From Rhynchospora pubera (Eukaryota > Streptophyta > Magnoliopsida > Poales > Cyperaceae), in assembly GCA_028095005.1 (NCBI GenBank), contig CM051459.1, positions 114,115,431 through 114,179,430 of the forward strand: 64,000 bases of DNA. The letters are read 5' to 3'. The notes under the pieces are model-generated. The model saw only the letters and a list, made by a program, of their open reading frames with translations. It was not told the DNA's origin and did no database searches. The position numbers were made by a program, and so were the translations under genes. The stretch's first letter is position 1. Each line of letters starts with the position of its first letter. This document shows, one piece after another, positions 46,461-58,721 of this stretch.

Positions 46461-46557
46461 TGGAACTTTCTTCTTATTAAAAAAAAAAATAAATAATTCT
46501 TTGTATTAAATTTTTTTGTGTCTGAATTTTTATATTAAATAATTTCGGGTCATATGG

Positions 46558-47673
46558 GAGCATTTAAAAATGGGAAAAAAAGTTTTCTTTTTTTTCATTT
46601 GGTTAATGAAAACAGTGACGTTTTAACTTTATCCGAGATTTAAAGAGTTAGAGGTTGTGCTTGTGGGATTCACATCCTCTCCGTTGGTCCATTCATTGGA
46701 GAGTCCATTTAACAAGAAAAAATTGGGAATGACATGTAATATATTGGTACCAAAAATCGAAAATCAATTTTGATAAGTGGGGAAAAAAGAATATGTTGAT
46801 ACTCTATTTATATAAATCATAATAATCGAAAAATATCAGAACTACAGGAGTTTTGCCGTTGTCAGTCGCGCTCAAAATTTTCAGATCTAGTTTAAAAATG
46901 ATTGATCCAAACCGTCAAATATGATCTCCTTATTGAAATCTCAATGCAGACTAAATTTTATATTTTTTGAAATTTTAAGTATTTTTTCGGTTTTCTTAAA
47001 TCTGTAGTTTTTTAACGGTTCAAAACTAATTAGATTAACGATTTTCGAAAATTTCAAAAAAATGTAAAAAATTTCGTCTTCAATGAGATTTCAATAGAGA
47101 AATTGTAATGGGCGGTTTAAATCAGTCATTTTGAATGAGATTTAATGCATAGGAATTGTTTGGCCGTGAATTAATGATAAATGGATAATCAAGTTAAAAC
47201 ATTCATTTTTCAAACCATCCAATGAAACATCATATTTTTTTCAAATTGCATCTATTTTGAATCACTGCCCATCAATGAAAAATAATTTGTTATGTACTAA
47301 AATTGATATAATTAAAAAAAAGAAGCAATTCTATGGTGTACGTAAATTTTAATTTAGGTTTGAATCATGATCGTTCATTTTCATTTATAACTTTAAACCA
47401 ATGATCTAGATTAAACTCTAGTTATAAAATTTTGTCAATCAGAATTTATCTTTTTTGTTTGTTTCAAACCTGAGAACAGAATAGAAAACGCCAACGCAGA
47501 TTTACAATCCATTCGATTTTGACCTTAGAAATCGGAATTCCCAGATTTAAACTCTGCTGATGTTTATCCTTTTTACGTGTAATAATGCAATGATGCCGAA
47601 AAAAAAGTGGCGCCGTATTTTGAAATCGTATCCTAACCATTTTTCACAATTTTTCCTTTAAGAAATTTCCGGT
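46558..47673. other. AT-rich intergenic DNA with one long-TIR MITE
   Basis: A MITE lies at about 46882-47145. Nothing else is recognised. Confidence 0.5.
46882..47145. mobile_element. Long-TIR MITE (about 265 bp)
   Basis: Arms of about 95 bp are inverted with roughly 80% identity and share TATTGAAATCTCA and AAACCG words. The interior is A/T-rich. Exact ends are uncertain. Confidence 0.65.
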
Positions 47674-48268
47674 TAGGGCTGTCAATGAAACCCGTTTACT
47701 CGTTTACCCAATCCGTACCGTACCGTATAAGACGGGTATGGGTAAAGTTTTATTTTCGTTAAGTTAACGGGTACGGATACGGGTAAGGAAATTTTTTTGT
47801 TAATTTAACGGATACGGATACGGGTAAAAGTTATTTCGTACCGTTTTCACAACGGGTAATTGTCACAATTAAAAAGATACAATTACATGATACATATGGC
47901 ATCTTATATTGCATGATTGGTAAAAAAATATTGCTAGATTTTATTTAAGATTTATAATTCTTTCCATTCAGTGTACGAAAAAATAAAAAAGCATAAACCT
48001 AAAATATTCGCCACCATTGTTGCACTTTATTAATATACTTATTGATATAATTTATTTATACAGAGTGTACAAATTTTATTATTATTATATTAATTTTTTA
48101 CCGTTACCGTACCCGTACCGTTAATTCTTAACGGGTACGGGTAAGGTACGGGTAAAGCTATTTTAACGGGTACGGGTAGGGTACGGATAAAGAAAATTTT
48201 AACGGGTACGGTAATAAAAATACCTTCTACCGTACCGTACCGTACCCATTGACAGCCCTATTTCCGGT
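47666..48268. mobile_element. hAT-type element (587 bp) with perfect 8-bp TSD TTTCCGGT
   Basis: The element 47674-48260 runs from TAGGGCTGTCAATG to CATTGACAGCCCTA (a perfect 14-bp TIR). TTTCCGGT is duplicated at 47666-47673 and 48261-48268. On both sides the interior is made of overlapping ACGGGTACGGG and TACCGTACCG words around an AT-rich middle. It is non-coding. Confidence 0.93.
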
Positions 48269-48520
48269 TCTCATTTTGTAAGTGGAGACATCTGACAAGT
48301 AGATTTAGAAAGCAACGTTTCTTGCGCATAATAGGTGTGTGACTGTTATAAATCACGTCAAAATCGCTAAAAGTATATTTAACTAAATAATTTCCACTTA
48401 AAAATTTTACCATACAAAACGAAAGGAAATATTCCTTTCTAGTTTCTACGGATCATTCAAGACAAAGATAAATTTTTTTAGGTATTTCTGCAATGTTTAC
48501 ATGGACCCAAACTCCCAAAA

Positions 48521-48814
48521 GGGGCTGTTTGGATCACATGGAAATGGGAGGAATTTTTTATTTCTAAACATAAAATTATTGTAGGCTTAGTTTGGATAAG
48601 GTATGAGAAGAAGGGAAAAAGGGAAAAAGTATTGGAAAATGTGTAACTTTGTGAAGAGTTTGGATTGTTTATAATAAATTTATTCTCTTCTTCCCACACC
48701 TTATCCAAACGGAGCCATAAACAATTCAAACTCTTTACAAAATTACACACTTTTCAATACTTTATGTTTTGGAATAAAAAATTTCTCATATTCCTGTGCG
48801 GTTCAAACGGATCC
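48521..48814. mobile_element. MITE with GGGGCTGTTTGGAT end, split by another MITE
   Basis: The outer element starts GGGGCTGTTTGGATCACATG and ends with the inverse of GGATCCGTTTGAACCGCAC, with AAA flanking both sides. Its arms mirror each other (AGGAATTTTTTATTTC versus GAAATTTTTTATTCC). The remaining core matches the GGGTGCG family. The inner insertion is 48584-48716. Confidence 0.8.
48584..48716. mobile_element. Nested MITE of the GGGTGCGTTTGGAT family, copy 4
   Basis: A 133-bp element from GGCTTAGTTTGGATAAGG to CCTTATCCAAACGGAGCC inside the outer MITE. The core has GTGTGTAACTTTGTGAAGAG... as in copies 1-3. Confidence 0.85.
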
Positions 48815-49830
48815 AAAAACTTTTCTAAAGATAAATATTACAAACGGCTAGCAGACTAGAGGATATGATATCCTATCCTGACTCTTTCCCGTACCTTCTT
48901 GGGCTTTCCAGGAATATGTCATAATTTCGCTTACAATTATCATTTTTTATGGGTCTTTCTCCCCTTTTGAAATAATGGAGATGGCGAAGTTCAGTAATAG
49001 AAAATTTATTTTTCAGACTTTATCGTCCAATTTTAAAGGTCTGCAATTACGAGCAGAACTTATTGTAGTAGCTCCTAACTGATAAATAAGCAAAAATTGG
49101 AAGTAAAAAATAAATAATAAAAAGCATACTAGTGGATGTCTTATCCTTAGGAATAGAATTGTTTATATTTACTACTTTTTAACTTCTTTCGTGACTTTTC
49201 TTTATATTTACTACTTATAAAGCACCAATTCAAAAATCTATTCAAAATTTGAACCCAAAGTAGCAAACAATTGTTTACCCAATGCAATATGGACCGTCCA
49301 TTTTTGCGATTTGATCAGATTAGTGGTGTAGATTTAATAATGAGATAAATGATTTAAACCTTCCGTTTAGACCGTGTTAATATCTGTTCAGATGGTTGTT
49401 TCATTTCCTATTATTTCTTAATTTGTGCGCATAGTAAAGGAAAGAGAAAAAATAAATCAACCTTCTCTTATCGTACCAAAATCGCCATATAACAAAATCG
49501 CCTCAAATTTCCTTTCTTATTCCCACACAATCGGATGGGCTCGTTTGCTAGTCTAGTTAAATTTGTTTTTAATATACTCGTTAAATAGTTCTTTTTTCAC
49601 AAAAAAAATATAGTCAATAATTTAGTGGCAAAGAACAAAGAGAAAAACATTTAAGTATAAGCTATGTATTCAAATCCGCCGGAATGATCTCTTTTTCCGT
49701 ATTATTTTTTTTTAACTAGGATGTTTTATTATGCTCGTTAAACTATTATTTTTCTAGTATTACTTCAAAGACCGTTGAACAATTTTTTTTCCCAAAGCAA
49801 ATAAAAAGAAAAGGCATCATGTTATATGAT
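48815..49830. other. AT-rich intergenic DNA
   Basis: No gene or repeat is supported. Confidence 0.45.
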
Positions 49831-51294
49831 GTCCCTACTAGGGCTGTCAATTTTGTCTCGTTTCACACGTTTCCGTTCCGTTCCGTCCGAAACGGCACGG
49901 AAACGGAGTGGTATTTTCTTACGTTTCACTCAGTGGAACAGAAACGGAAGCAAAACCTGTTTCGTTGGTAAGAACGGAACACAAACGAAATGGACCGGTT
50001 CCGTTCCGTATTCCAACGTTATTCCGTTGAATTTTAATCTTCGATATCGAAAGAATTGCAGAGGAGAGAGGAGCTGAGGCGAAGAAATAGAGGGGCTCGT
50101 CTCTCTCGCGAGCGCCGCTCTCATCTACTCCAAAAAAAAAAAATGCAAACCCTAGATCGCCGCTCTTTCGTCTCTCTCTCGCCTGCCTCCACCTCACTCG
50201 AGATTCATTGTGGACTAGCGGCAACAAGTGATTGAGAACACCAGAGGCAACAAGTGATCAATCTTCTCCATCCTTCTACTTCTGTGCTGAGGCAACAAGA
50301 GATTAATTGTTCACTCGAGCTGAGGTGACCTTTTTCTCCGTCCTTCTTCTTCTGTGCAGCAGCAACACCAGCGGCAACAAGTGATCAATCTCTCTCACTC
50401 GCCCCCCTCATGGGCCCTTCCGCCTGACCACCCAAGAGCCTTCTCTGACCACCAAAGGGCCGAGAGGGTCGAAACAGTTTACCAGAGCTCCTTCCCTCTC
50501 TAGTGCTGCAAAATAAGAAAATTGAGCCAGCAAATATATTAAGAAGGTTGGATTTCTGGATGGGGAATGAGATTGATCGGGAAGGGATGCAAATGGTACC
50601 AAACAAGCCTATCGATGTACATGTAGAGATTTACTGGTATGCCCTTGTAATTATTGAAAATTTACTGGTATCAGTTTTTTTTTATTTTCTGGTACCAGTT
50701 TTAATGTAATTAAGCAATTAGCTTGTTTTGGTTTTTAATTTGTGATCTAAGTTCTGGTACATGTGGTAATTAGTTTGTTCTGATTTTTAATGCATGGGGT
50801 AATTATTTATGGCTTTTTCTGGTTTGTATGCGTTTACAACAGTAGTTTTTTCTAGAACTTTAATTCTTGCTCCAACTTCTCTATGTCGTTTAGGGAATTC
50901 AAGTCAGCTATTAGCTTATCGATTAGCTTTGTTAATTCTGCCTTTCATAAATCAGTTTTGAGTTATTTGATGCTTTTTCTGATTATTTATAGCTTATTCT
51001 TACTTCTGATTTGTAAGTTCTAGTACATGTGCCAGTAGGCTGGTTTTCCATTAAGCACAACAAAATTTTACAATTCAGAAATACATTATTTATCTTACTG
51101 ATTTTCTGGTTTTTATGCATTTTAACGTTTTTTTCCGTTGAATCTTACGGAACGGAAAACGTAAACAATTTTAGTTGCGTTTCAATTACGGAACATAAAC
51201 GGAATTTAATCCTGTTACGTTCTGATGAACGGAACGTATACGGAAATCACTATTTCCGTGTACGTTTTGCACGTTTGACAGCCCTAGTCCCTAC
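49831..51294. mobile_element. hAT-type element (1,448 bp) with perfect 8-bp TSD GTCCCTAC and foreign GC-rich insert
   Basis: The element 49839-51286 has TAGGGCTGTCAA and TTGACAGCCCTA-type ends (one mismatch) and GTCCCTAC at 49831-49838 and 51287-51294. Its end regions are meshes of ACGGAACGG/CCGTTCCG words (49855-50020 and 51120-51265), like the 230-bp element at 12879. The middle (50050-50620) is GC-richer, with gene-leader-like AACCCTAGATCGCCGC and CTCTCTCTCGCC words, and looks captured. No transposase is seen. Confidence 0.9.
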
Positions 51295-52080
51295 CGTGAC
51301 ACGGAAGAGCATAAAGTCAAAACCCAAAGCAATTGGCACATTCATAGACGGGCATTTTATTTTTTAAAAAACGACTCAAATCAGCTGCTAAAGGAACAGA
51401 TGACAAGCACGTACCATGAAAGAGAGGGTACCAAAAAGTTTCTCGAGGGGCAAATCTGAAAAAGCGCCTACAGAGAATATTTTGTATTTCTTATATGTAA
51501 AAATATAAATGAAATAGAAGCAAAGGAAAACAGAGTAAACTCTTTTTTTTATTTAAAAACGCCCGTACGCTTAATCCATAGGATAAAACAAAAGTACAAT
51601 AGTTTAGTACAACACAAGGATAAAAAAACACCCTCCAGAATTAACAGGTCCCTAACAACGAACCTGTGTAGAACAAATAAAGAAAAGAAAACTACAATTA
51701 CTAAGCTTAACGAGAACGATTTCAGAGTAACATAGTTTTTAGTCTCCTACAAATGTCAATTTTTAACGAAGGCCCTGATCAAAATATTTTTTGCATGGAA
51801 TTTTATTTTTATTTCAATTTATTTTAATTGATTTCATAGAATTTCGTTGATTCTAATTATATGAATTTCCAATCAAATGATACCAAATTCGTTCATTTTG
51901 ATCAAAATTTTTTGAACGAAATGAAATCTGATGTACGAGTTTCGTACTTGATTTTCAACCAGAATAAGCTCCAAATTGTGTTTAAATACTTAAGTTTTTA
52001 CTTATTTTTCTTTTAAATTGTGCTAATATTAGGATGTAGGAAAGTTCAGCCGTATCCCGGCAAGTTTTTTTACAGGTTCA
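51295..52080. other. AT-rich intergenic DNA
   Basis: Nothing specific is recognised. Confidence 0.4.
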
Positions 52081-53930
52081 TCACTTTTTGGCACGAAGAA
52101 CGGATGATGAAGGCTTAGAACCTATGAATCAAATAAATTTATAAACCTAGAGCTAACCTCACTAGTCGTTTTAGTTAAGCTTTAGGGTCGAACCCAAGAG
52201 ACGGATTAATGAGTACCGGACTTTACTTCCTCACGAAAGCTAGACAATTACATTTTTATGGAGTTTTTGGTTGATTAAATCTAAAGGTGCAAGTAAATAA
52301 ATATTTTTGGATATTTTAATTACCTAAAAAAAATCTAAATGCTTAAAGAGATGTTTTTGGTGTTTTAACAATATAAAAGCCGTCTTAGGTTCAGGTTTCA
52401 CATCGGTTTGGACTCTAGAACACAGAACTTATCACTTTCGTGCATCAAACGGTGTTTTTCAAGCATATACCGCTCTGTTCGATCCGAACCGATGGTAGAA
52501 GTGTGTGGTTTTGACTCTTTATGAAATTTTATGCTTTGTGCTAGGGTTTGTTGGTCAAACCTAGATACTCTAAACCTCAGCTTTCGCTTGTTGGACTAGA
52601 CACTGGTTCAATCACAACCTAACCTAATTAACTCGATTGGTTCACAACTTTTGGTATAGAATTAAATCAACTTAAACTTGTTTGTTGGAGTTCATAAGGA
52701 TATCTAGAGGTCTTTTGGACTTGTCTAAAAGTTACACTTTTGGTGTCAACTAATCTCCCTTTCGGATCTACGATTTATCCCAAATACTTTATTTGAACTA
52801 ATCTTGTTTATCCTAACTTAGACTTGACTAGATGCAGCCGTACAACTAGAAGGTGATTAGGAAATCACAAGCAATTCAAACAAGAAATTAACATAATTCT
52901 CAACAAAACAAATCAACAAAACATATCATATTATATCAAGTCAAATCACAACACATCGAAACCTAAATTACTTCCCTACTCCTAAGACAACATAAATCTA
53001 GCCTAACATGAAAGCAAAATAAGATACAAGCTCCATCAAATCAAAATATCAAGAGAATGGAAGAAATAAACCAAATATCGCTTCTAACTCAAGATACCGA
53101 ACGTCCAGAGCCGTGGTTGGGTTGATTCTGTCGCCGTCGCGCCTAGAAATGCTCCAAAGATGATGTCATGGTCGTGCTATGATGAAAGAGGTGGAATCCC
53201 ACGCCTTTCGGCGTGAGAACGGTGGTGGAAAGGTGCCAAAACGTGGTGGGATATGGAATTTCGTGGTTGGTGGCTTCCCCCTTCTTTTTGGCCTAGGGGT
53301 GCATTTATAATGATCTCCACGCACATAGAAAGGTAATTGGAAATCTAAGGAAAGAAAACTTGCAAAAAAATCTAATTTTCCCGCATAAAAACTTGCCATT
53401 TGAGCTCTGTCGGTGCTCTGCTCGGACCGAGTAAGGATCCACTCAGACCGAGTACTGTTCACTCGGACCGAGTTACTGTTCACTCGGACCGAGCAGAAGC
53501 GTGAAATTCAGATTTTGGCCTCCATTTGTATTTTGAGCATAATTTCTTCATCCGGATTCCGATTGAGGCGATTCAAAAACCGTTGGAAAGCTAAGGATGA
53601 GCTCCTCAATGCTATTAATTCCATTTGGTCATTTTCTTCTCCTAAATCTTCAATTAGGCCCGAGCATGAGTCATTTGGTCCAAGCAAAGCTCCATTCGGT
53701 CCGAGCATGAGTCATTCGATCCGAATGGTGGCATGAACATCACCTTCAAGTGCTAGGAATGAGTCGTCTAGCTTATGCCAAGTGCCAAATCCATCTAAAG
53801 ATTGAGAATCCACCAGAAATCATCAAGAAACCTGAAAATAAGAGAAAAGACGACGGTAGAACCAATTCGTAGAAAATCATTACAATTTATCAAATAATTT
53901 AATGGTTTGAGTGTTATTTGAGTGCTAAGT
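52081..53930 (-). mobile_element. Gypsy-like LTR remnant with CTCGGACCGAG array
   Basis: On - it ends with a GGTTCGACC word (+ strand GGTCGAACCCAAGAGACGGATTA at about 52187) that mirrors the end of the adjacent + remnant. Further along on -, CTTATTTTCAGGTTTCTTGATG resembles the beginning of gypsy LTRs. CTCGGACCGAG words recur at 53430-53490 and GGTCCGAGCATGAGTCATT at 53660-53720. No protein domains and no primer site are found, so the class is tentative. Confidence 0.4.
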
Positions 53931-55340
53931 ACGGTCCAAATACCTACAAATAATGGTGATATCAACGGAGAAAATCAACCAAGTCAAAGAGCTCAGGCAG
54001 ATTGGAACGGGTCGTCCCAACAAGTGAAGAAAGCGTCCAGACGACCCAGTGCATACTAGACTGGGACGGGCCGCCCCAACTTCAGACTAGGCCGTCCTTG
54101 CCAAATCCACTAAAAATAAAGCGCCAGATTTGCTGCGACGGTTTCTATAGTCTCCATCGCCTTTCAGAGCGTGTATGTCATTTGATCTCTATAAAATCTC
54201 TGTCCTGACCCCAAGTCAAGGCTAAGAACGAAAACCCTAATTCTCAAGCCAAAAACCAACTCAAGGAGACAGCCTTATTGAGACGGCCAGCCACCCACCC
54301 GAGACGAACCGCCCCAAGATCAGGACGGGTCGCCCCATACAGGACAAAGCATATAATTGCGGGATTTTGGAGCACAACTTGTTGTAACTTAGTTTTTTTT
54401 TTTACTATGTATCTGTTTTTTATGAAACCAGCTTTTTCTTGCATGGATTTGTTAAAGTAGATTAGTTTAGGGGCTATGGTCTGTTAACTTTTCTTTTAGT
54501 TATTTGTTTTTGAATACTTGTTTATTAGTTGAGTTAAGTTATGTTTATGCTTTCTGTGACTTGATTCTGTCATTTGCTTGTTAAAATTTGATATTGCTTA
54601 ATCTGATTATTGCGTTAAACAAAGACCTAGTTTAATTGTCAAACTGAAATCGAATTGCAATAACAAGTTAACATCCAGATTAATTAGGTAGGTGATATCC
54701 GGAAGGATTTAACCAAACTTTAAGAAATTAGAGTTTTATCCAACAAATAGGAAGGTTGAGGGTTTACCAAGACCCACAAAAAGTAATCTAGAACACCTAA
54801 ACCAAGAAATTGAAGTTGAAATTTAGAAGTTTTAGGAATTGTCAAACAGAACCCTTCAACTTGACCTGAACGGAAGTTAGAGCGCAAGTCTGTAGGTTAG
54901 GTTTGGTTTAATTCACGTAAAAACACTCAGCAAATAACCAAGTAGGATGACAAAACGAATATCATATGATTGGAACGGACCGTCCCAGAGTCAGGATGGA
55001 CCTTCCGGAAGGGGGCCGCTTGGCTCAGAACGGCATGAACGGACCGTTCCAATCCTGACAGATGAGAAAAGTTGGATAACCTGAACCTCTAATCATTCGT
55101 CAATTGATCTATCTCTTTAATAGTTTAATCTTCTGGTTACTTAGATTTTATATTTTGGAATTTACTTACTGTTTAAATCTGTTTGATACTTGAATTGTTT
55201 ATGTAAATCATAGGATTTAATTTAATCTGAATTGTCTAACTTAGAAAAAGAATAATCCGTCTCCGAGATTCGATCCTTAAACTATACTGCGAACGAATTA
55301 ATATCGGGTTTTAAAAAATTAATTTGACCAATACCATCAT
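53931..55340 (+). mobile_element. Gypsy-like LTR remnant with GGGACGGGCCGCCCC array
   Basis: In + orientation, with GAACGGGTCGTCCCAAC, GGGACGGGCCGCCCCAAC, AGGACGGGTCGCCCCAT and AACGGACCGTCCC words at 54005-55040, and near the end GTCTCCGAGATTCGATCC followed by TTAACTATACT-like text, which is typical of Athila/Tat LTR 3' parts. No internal domain follows. Confidence 0.4.
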
Positions 55341-55386
55341 CACCGATCAAAATCCATGTTTAAAAAAAATGGAATTTTGATCGGGG
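55341..55386. repeat. Hairpin: CCGATCAAAATCCAT inverted repeat
   Basis: CCGATCAAAATCCAT and ATGGAATTTTGATCGG face each other around an A-rich loop, at the end of the LTR-like remnant. Confidence 0.8.
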
Positions 55387-56058
55387 CGTAATATAGTACA
55401 ATTAATGCTTGGTTTGATTGCAATATACTCGTTGCATTGAAAAAGACAAAAAAATGACTGTTGGTAATGCTTCTACTGAATAAATCACAACCATTAATCA
55501 ATTTCATCCAACAGTTAGAACTTTGTAGCATTTGTGCTAGTCAAAAAGTGTGATAATTAAACCTTTCTCAAATTAAATAAGACGCTTAAATCATGTGAAC
55601 TTGAAATTCCTTTTTTTTTTTTGGTGGAGGATGTCAGGAAGGAAAAAATAGTAAAGACACCTTTTGAAGGTGGTTTTCACTATTAAGTTAACCAAGAATA
55701 ACAGATACGATACTATACAAATTCGAATAAGCAACCAATCAACTTACAGAAATTAAAAATTATCACCAATTATACTGTGATACAGAACCTCTTCATTAAA
55801 TGGAACGAGAGGGAAAGGAAAGGAAAGTTTGGGGATAGCTGTTTAGATTTGTTTAACTTCCAAATCGAAGGATGGACATGTAGAGTAAACTCGATACAAA
55901 ATTAGTCTTATCTTTCACCTCATCTTCTCTTCATTTTCATTATTCTCCTACTGATCTAGAGCGAATAAACAAGTCGATCAGAACAGGATTTAAAAAATTT
56001 TCGGTCACCTCTCCTTCCTCTCTCTCTGAAGTTTGCGCTCTAGAACTATTATAATTGA

Positions 56059-56200
56059 GGGTGCGTTTGGATGAGTTGAGAAGAAGGAGGAAGAAGGAAG
56101 AAGGGAAAAAATAAATTATAAACAATCCAATCACAAAGTTACACACTTCCCAATACTTCTTTCCTTCTTCCCTTCTTTCCACACCTATCCAAACGGAGCC
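56059..56200. mobile_element. MITE of the GGGTGCGTTTGGAT family, copy 5
   Basis: 142 bp, from GGGTGCGTTTGGATGAG to CTATCCAAACGGAGCC, with TGA on both flanks (56056-56058 and 56201-56203). Confidence 0.9.
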
Positions 56201-57354
56201 TGAAATGACATTTCAAGTATTACAATACACAAAATATATTTATTTTTTTAAATTCCCAATAACGACGTCAAAAATTTTCATAATAAAACTTCCAATAACG
56301 ACATCAAAATTTTCATAATATGATCTATTTTAAGTTTCACTTTTACATTAAAAATTATCGAATAATAAAGGACGACGACAACAAAACATTCGTCTTTTGA
56401 CGTGTCGCGCAAAACAACACGTATAACACTATATACCAATAATAATCGTAGGGACGTTTGGCAACATCATAGATCAGTTTGATCAAAGATTAAATTTAGT
56501 ATTTTTAAGCAACAAAAATTAGACTAATCTCATACATACCAAACTTCCATGTAGTGATTAATATTTTTAATACTTAAAAGTTGTCAGATTTCTATGAATC
56601 TTTCTATTTTGTTTAAAAATATATACGTAGGCGGGAGATGGCCTCTCTGTCTTGGCAACGACAATCTAAATTTTAGAGATAGAGTGGATTGAGAGCTATA
56701 AAAACTATAACAAGATATGATATGAATAGTAGAAGCTTAGATGGAGAAGACTTGACTTTATAATATTTTTTTTTTTGTTACAAAATCATAAATTAATTCC
56801 AAACCTGATAAGGATAATTTTCAATATTTCTCATGCATCATTATTTCTCATAAATTAATTCCCAACCGGAACTGATAAGGATAATTTCTAATATTTATCA
56901 TCCCATTATTATGTAGAAAACGTGTTTTTTTAGAATGTGATTAATTAAGCTCTAACTATCTTTCTCTCATCCTCATCTCCTCCTAGAGTTATTTTTGTTC
57001 GCTCATCCTCCTCTCATCCTCTTATTTTATGTTTTCTAATTTTAATTATGCCGGTTAATATACATAATTGTGCAATTATCCTACATAATATGAATAATTA
57101 CTCTAGTAACTTGAACAACTTTGTTTATTATGTAGAACAATTAAGTGTATGAACAAGAATAATTATGTATATGTTTTAGTTGGAGGTGGGTACGTGCCAG
57201 AAAGAGATTAGAAAATTGTCATTCTTCAGATTTAATTATTCGTATACCTAATTGTTCTACTTAAGGTACATAAATATATTTTGAATAAGAAAGGGCTATA
57301 AAAAATGAATAAGGAATTTGAATAAGAAAGGGCTATAAGGAATTATATTTTAAA

Positions 57355-57548
57355 CGCGTTTGGATGTGGAGTGAATAAGGAATTTGAATAAGAAAAGGGC
57401 TTATTCATATTCTTTATTTATATTTTATGATTTTGCTATAATATGAATAAGCACCCGGATAAGTCCAAATTCTTTATTCAAGTGTTTGTTTGGTTTCACA
57501 TGGATAAAAATTTGGAGCTTATTCTTATTCATCATGCATCCAAACATG
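57355..57548. mobile_element. MITE with GCGTTTGGATG / CATCCAAACATG ends
   Basis: About 194 bp. The left arm GTGAATAAGGAATTTGAATAAG is mirrored by CTTATTCTTATTCATCATG on the right. It is preceded by two extra GGAATTTGAATAAGAAAGGGC copies (57275-57345). Confidence 0.65.
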
Positions 57549-57664
57549 ACAGTTCAAATAACACAAGGAATGAAACATGAATGGATGAGGTTCAATTTTG
57601 TCAAGGTTAATGGTTTAGCTCTCATTCAACATAGTTGACAGAAAAAACTACTATTTAGAAATTA

Positions 57665-57925
57665 TAATCTCTATCTCTATTCCTTATACACACATAAATT
57701 CAAGAGGTATCGCACGCTAGATCTGACATGTATCCACATGTTTGTGTTGTTCGATCGATTGGATGTTTGATTGGATATCAATCGTTAGACGAACCAATAA
57801 TATTTTGATGTTCCAAAAACAAATTGAATAATAGATCTACCTGCATGCTCATAGATTGTGCAACATATCTTTATTGTCTAACATTATTTTATTTTTTTAT
57901 TTGCTCACACACGAGAACATATTTT
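57665..57925. repeat. Dispersed repeat, copy B
   Basis: Same word order as copy A at 27165 (ACGCTAGATCTGACATGT, TTCGATCGATTGGAT, GGATATCAATCG, ACAAATTGAATAATAGATCT). Confidence 0.65.
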
Positions 57926-58721
57926 GCTAGTAATTATATAAGTATTTATTTATCCAATTTATTATGCAGTTATCCTTTCAAATATTTTGTGTTATTATAA
58001 AAAAAAATTCTGTAACATATATTAAATCAAATAGAATACAAACTTTTTCGCTTAGTAATCGCTACTTTCAAACCGAAACAATCGTAATAATTTTCGGACT
58101 GAACTTTAAAAAGAAATATTTTTTAACTTTACATAATAAGCCAAATTAGAAGGACGTTGGAGAATATTTGATATTACACGAATGACAAGGAAAGATGAAT
58201 AGGAACGGAAATTGAAATTGCAGCAACTTGATGCATATCTTGCCCAACAGATACAAACGTCAGAATCACACTTATCGAGGGGAATAAAGCCAAACGTGGC
58301 AGCTAGACTTTATCTTTTGATATTAATGAAAAAATATGACCCAAACTAGCAAGCAATTTTTTCCTCATTATGCTCTCTCAAAATAATGAAATAAAATAAT
58401 TTGTAAATAGCATTATAAATTTAAAAATAGTCATGTACGGCATAAATTTAAACTCCATGATTTGAGTCAAAAAGACTCCGACTAATTTATTTTTGTAAGT
58501 TTGTTAATAAACATACACTTATATGATTTTACGGTACATTCTGTAATTTGAATTTTTTTTAAACAGTTTGAAATTTGATGTTTTACTAAAAAATTAGTAA
58601 CAGGTTCGAAATTTGATTAGTAGTATACGAGTCGGGTCGAGCGGGAAGAGACAACTCAAATACGACTGGACTGTAACTCAAGTTAGATTGATTCGAATTT
58701 CAAACAATTTAGAATTTTTTA

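Larger units (their letters stand above)
42152..46557 (+). mobile_element. Mutator-like element (MULE) with TIRs, 9-bp TSD and transposase gene
   Basis: The element is 42161-46548 (4,388 bp). GTCATATGG at 42152-42160 and 46549-46557 is a perfect 9-bp TSD. The TIRs start CCGAAATTATTTAATATAAA and stay about 95% identical for roughly 150 bp (42161-42312, 46398-46548). Their inner parts and the adjacent DNA carry reiterated AACGCGTTTATAAAACGCG palindromes. One + gene (42628-45400) encodes a MuDR-type transposase. The 45400-46250 part is non-coding and has a hairpin. Near-identical ends and TSD mark a young insertion. Confidence 0.95.
55387..58721. other. AT-rich intergenic DNA with MITEs and repeat fragments
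   Basis: No gene. Holds a GGGTGCG-family MITE (56059-56200), two short fragments of the GATAAGGATAATT repeat (56807-56900), a GCGTTTGGATG element (57355-57548) and dispersed-repeat copy B (57665-57925). Confidence 0.5.
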
